In this document: positions 5,439-6,687 of the stretch, piece by piece
Numbering within the stretch: position 1 is the first letter of the stretch
Layout of the letters: each line of letters starts with the position of its first letter
Source of the DNA: an uncultured Clostridium sp.
Lineage (GTDB): Bacteria; Bacillota; Clostridia; TANB77; CAG-508
Direction: 5' to 3'
DNA length: 6,687 bases
Assembly (NCBI GenBank): GCA_905203195.1
Contig: CAJKVD010000041.1
Location: 1-6,687 of the forward strand
The notes under the pieces: generated by a model
The model's input: only the letters and a program-made list of their open reading frames with translations
Databases searched by the model: none
Told to the model about the DNA's origin: nothing
Position numbers and translations under genes: made by a program

Positions 5439-6687
5439 CTAATTTTTAGGCATTATTTTATCTATTCCACCCATATAAGGTCTTAAAACTTCTGGAATAG
5501 TAATACTTCCATCTTCATTATAATTATTTTCAATAACAGCAATTAGACCTCTAGGAGTAGCAACAACAGTATTATTTAAAGTATGAACAAAATAATTACC
5601 ATTTTCACCTTTAGCACGAATACCCAAACGTCTAGCTTGAGCATCACCCAAAGTAGAACAACTACAAACTTCAAAATATTTTTTTTGACGAGGACTCCAA
5701 GCTTCAATATCACAAGATTTAACTTTTAAATCTGCTAAATCACCTGAACAGCAATCAAGCTGTCTAACAGGAACATTAAAACTTCTAAACAAGTCAACAC
5801 TTAATTTCCACATTTTATTATACCAATTCATAGAATCTTCTGGTTCACAAAGAACAATCATTTCTTGCTTCTCAAATTGATGAACACGGTATAAACCTCT
5901 TTCTTCTAATCCGTGTGAACCAATTTCCTTTCTAAAACAAGGAGAATAAGATGTCATTGTAATAGGTAAATCAGACTTTTTAATAATTTGATCTTTAAAC
6001 TTACCAATCATAGAATGCTCAGAAGTACCAATTAAAAACAAATCTTCACCTTCAATTTTATACATCATAGCATCCATTTCCTCAAAGCTCATAACACCAT
6101 TAACAACATCAGAACGAATCATAAAAGGAGGAATGCAATATGTAAAACCATTATTAATCATATAATCTCTAGCATAAGCAAGCATAGCCTCATGAAGCCT
6201 AGCAATATCTCCAATCAAATAATAAAATCCCATACCACTAGTTCTACCAGCACTTTCTTTATCCAACCCATTAAATTTAGCAATTATATCTGCATGATGA
6301 GGAATTTCATAATTTGGAACAACTGGCTCACCAAATCTTTGAACTTCAACATTTTCAGAATCATCTTTACCAATAGGAACACTAGCATCCATAATATTAG
6401 GAATCTTCATCATTCTATCTTTAATCTGTTCTGAATATTCAGCCTCTAATTTTTCATTTTTAACAAGTTCATCATTAACTTTTTGAACTTGTTCTTTAAT
6501 CTTTTCAGCCTCATCTTTTTGACCGCTTTTCATAAGTCCACCAATTTGAGCACTCAAAGATTTTCTTTCTGATCTTAAGTTATCACCATTTAATTTAACT
6601 TCTCTATTTTTTTTATCTAAATCAATAACTTCATCAACTAAAATCAATTTTTGATCTTGAAACTTTTTCTTGATATTATCTTTTACA
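5439..6687 (-). CDS. serS: serine--tRNA ligase, N-terminus cut by window edge
   Basis: Charges tRNA-Ser (and tRNA-Sec if present) with serine; a class II synthetase. The frame stays open to the right edge, showing 415 complete codons; by comparison with remembered clostridial homologues about 13 N-terminal residues are missing. Numbering from the first visible codon: the tRNA-binding coiled coil covers about 20-95, motif 1 lies near 180-190 (GFTYCIPPFMI), TSE at 221-223, motif 2 FRKEIGSHGLEERGLYRVHQFEK at 251-273, and motif 3 around 371-388 with R379. It ends EVLRPYMGG...KN. It is not the Bacillus/E. coli form: IGTSEHSMIGKF replaces IPTAEVPLTN, and HTLNNTVVATPR replaces HTLNGSGLAVGR, resembling archaeal sequences. 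This variant is common in Clostridia. The promoter lies outside the window; engB follows after 21 nt. Cysteines are unusually frequent (CCSGD, SCDIEAW, EVCSCS). Confidence 0.95.
   Translation of the reverse strand, partial: VKDNIKKKFQDQKLILVDEVIDLDKKNREVKLNGDNLRSERKSLSAQIGGLMKSGQKDEAEKIKEQVQKVNDELVKNEKLEAEYSEQIKDRMMKIPNIMDASVPIGKDDSENVEVQRFGEPVVPNYEIPHHADIIAKFNGLDKESAGRTSGMGFYYLIGDIARLHEAMLAYARDYMINNGFTYCIPPFMIRSDVVNGVMSFEEMDAMMYKIEGEDLFLIGTSEHSMIGKFKDQIIKKSDLPITMTSYSPCFRKEIGSHGLEERGLYRVHQFEKQEMIVLCEPEDSMNWYNKMWKLSVDLFRSFNVPVRQLDCCSGDLADLKVKSCDIEAWSPRQKKYFEVCSCSTLGDAQARRLGIRAKGENGNYFVHTLNNTVVATPRGLIAVIENNYNEDGSITIPEVLRPYMGGIDKIMPKN

Noticed and set aside
6645..6647. TTG as the start of serS
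   Set aside because: The frame stays open upstream to the window edge and the extra residues (VKDNIKKKFQDQK) match the expected SerRS N-terminal region, so this TTG is an internal Leu.
1..6687. CRISPR array, tRNA or rRNA gene, transposase, phage or defence genes
   Set aside because: I looked on both strands and found no regularly spaced long repeats, no cloverleaf or rRNA-like segments and no such protein motifs.

Overview
The window looks like ordinary chromosome from a very AT-rich, low-GC Gram-positive bacterium, most likely one of the Clostridia (Bacillota). The reasons are an RNase J with a long basic N-terminal tail, a roughly 550-residue glutamyl-tRNA synthetase of the clostridial type, a seryl-tRNA synthetase of the variant common in Clostridia, a DUF951 protein, purine-rich Shine-Dalgarno sites and a consensus sigma-A promoter. 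TGA is used as a stop (DUF951, engB) and Trp is TGG, so the standard bacterial code applies. The taxonomic call is from recalled family features, not from a search.

Layout. Bases 1-452 hold no gene: two imperfect copies of a 25-bp-spaced repeat at the left edge, then a perfect-consensus promoter (83-111) and an untranslated leader of about 335 nt that opens with a small hairpin. Next, on the plus strand, come rnj (RNase J, 453-2423), gltX (glutamyl-tRNA synthetase, 2464-4125) and a 59-residue zinc-ribbon-like DUF951 protein (4186-4365), probably one transcript. A second promoter overlaps the DUF951 stop codon. It runs into a perfect 20-bp palindrome and drives a 93-residue two-helix membrane protein with Cys/His-rich ends (4428-4709). 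A weak hairpin and then a strong bidirectional terminator (4747-4795) close the plus-strand block. On the minus strand, serS (seryl-tRNA synthetase, cut by the right edge) reads into engB (ribosome-assembly GTPase), 21 nt apart, and both end at the shared terminator.

How the genes fit together. Apart from the membrane protein and the DUF951 protein, everything serves RNA turnover and translation: mRNA decay and rRNA processing (RNase J), charging of tRNA-Glu and tRNA-Ser, and 50S subunit assembly (EngB). The membrane protein stands apart because it has its own promoter and a likely operator.

No defence system, CRISPR array, transposase, phage gene or obviously new multi-gene system is visible. 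The points most worth a second look are the operator-like palindrome with a third half-site, the Cys/His-tipped membrane protein behind it, the long RNase J leader with a hairpin at its 5' end, and the repeat at the left edge.
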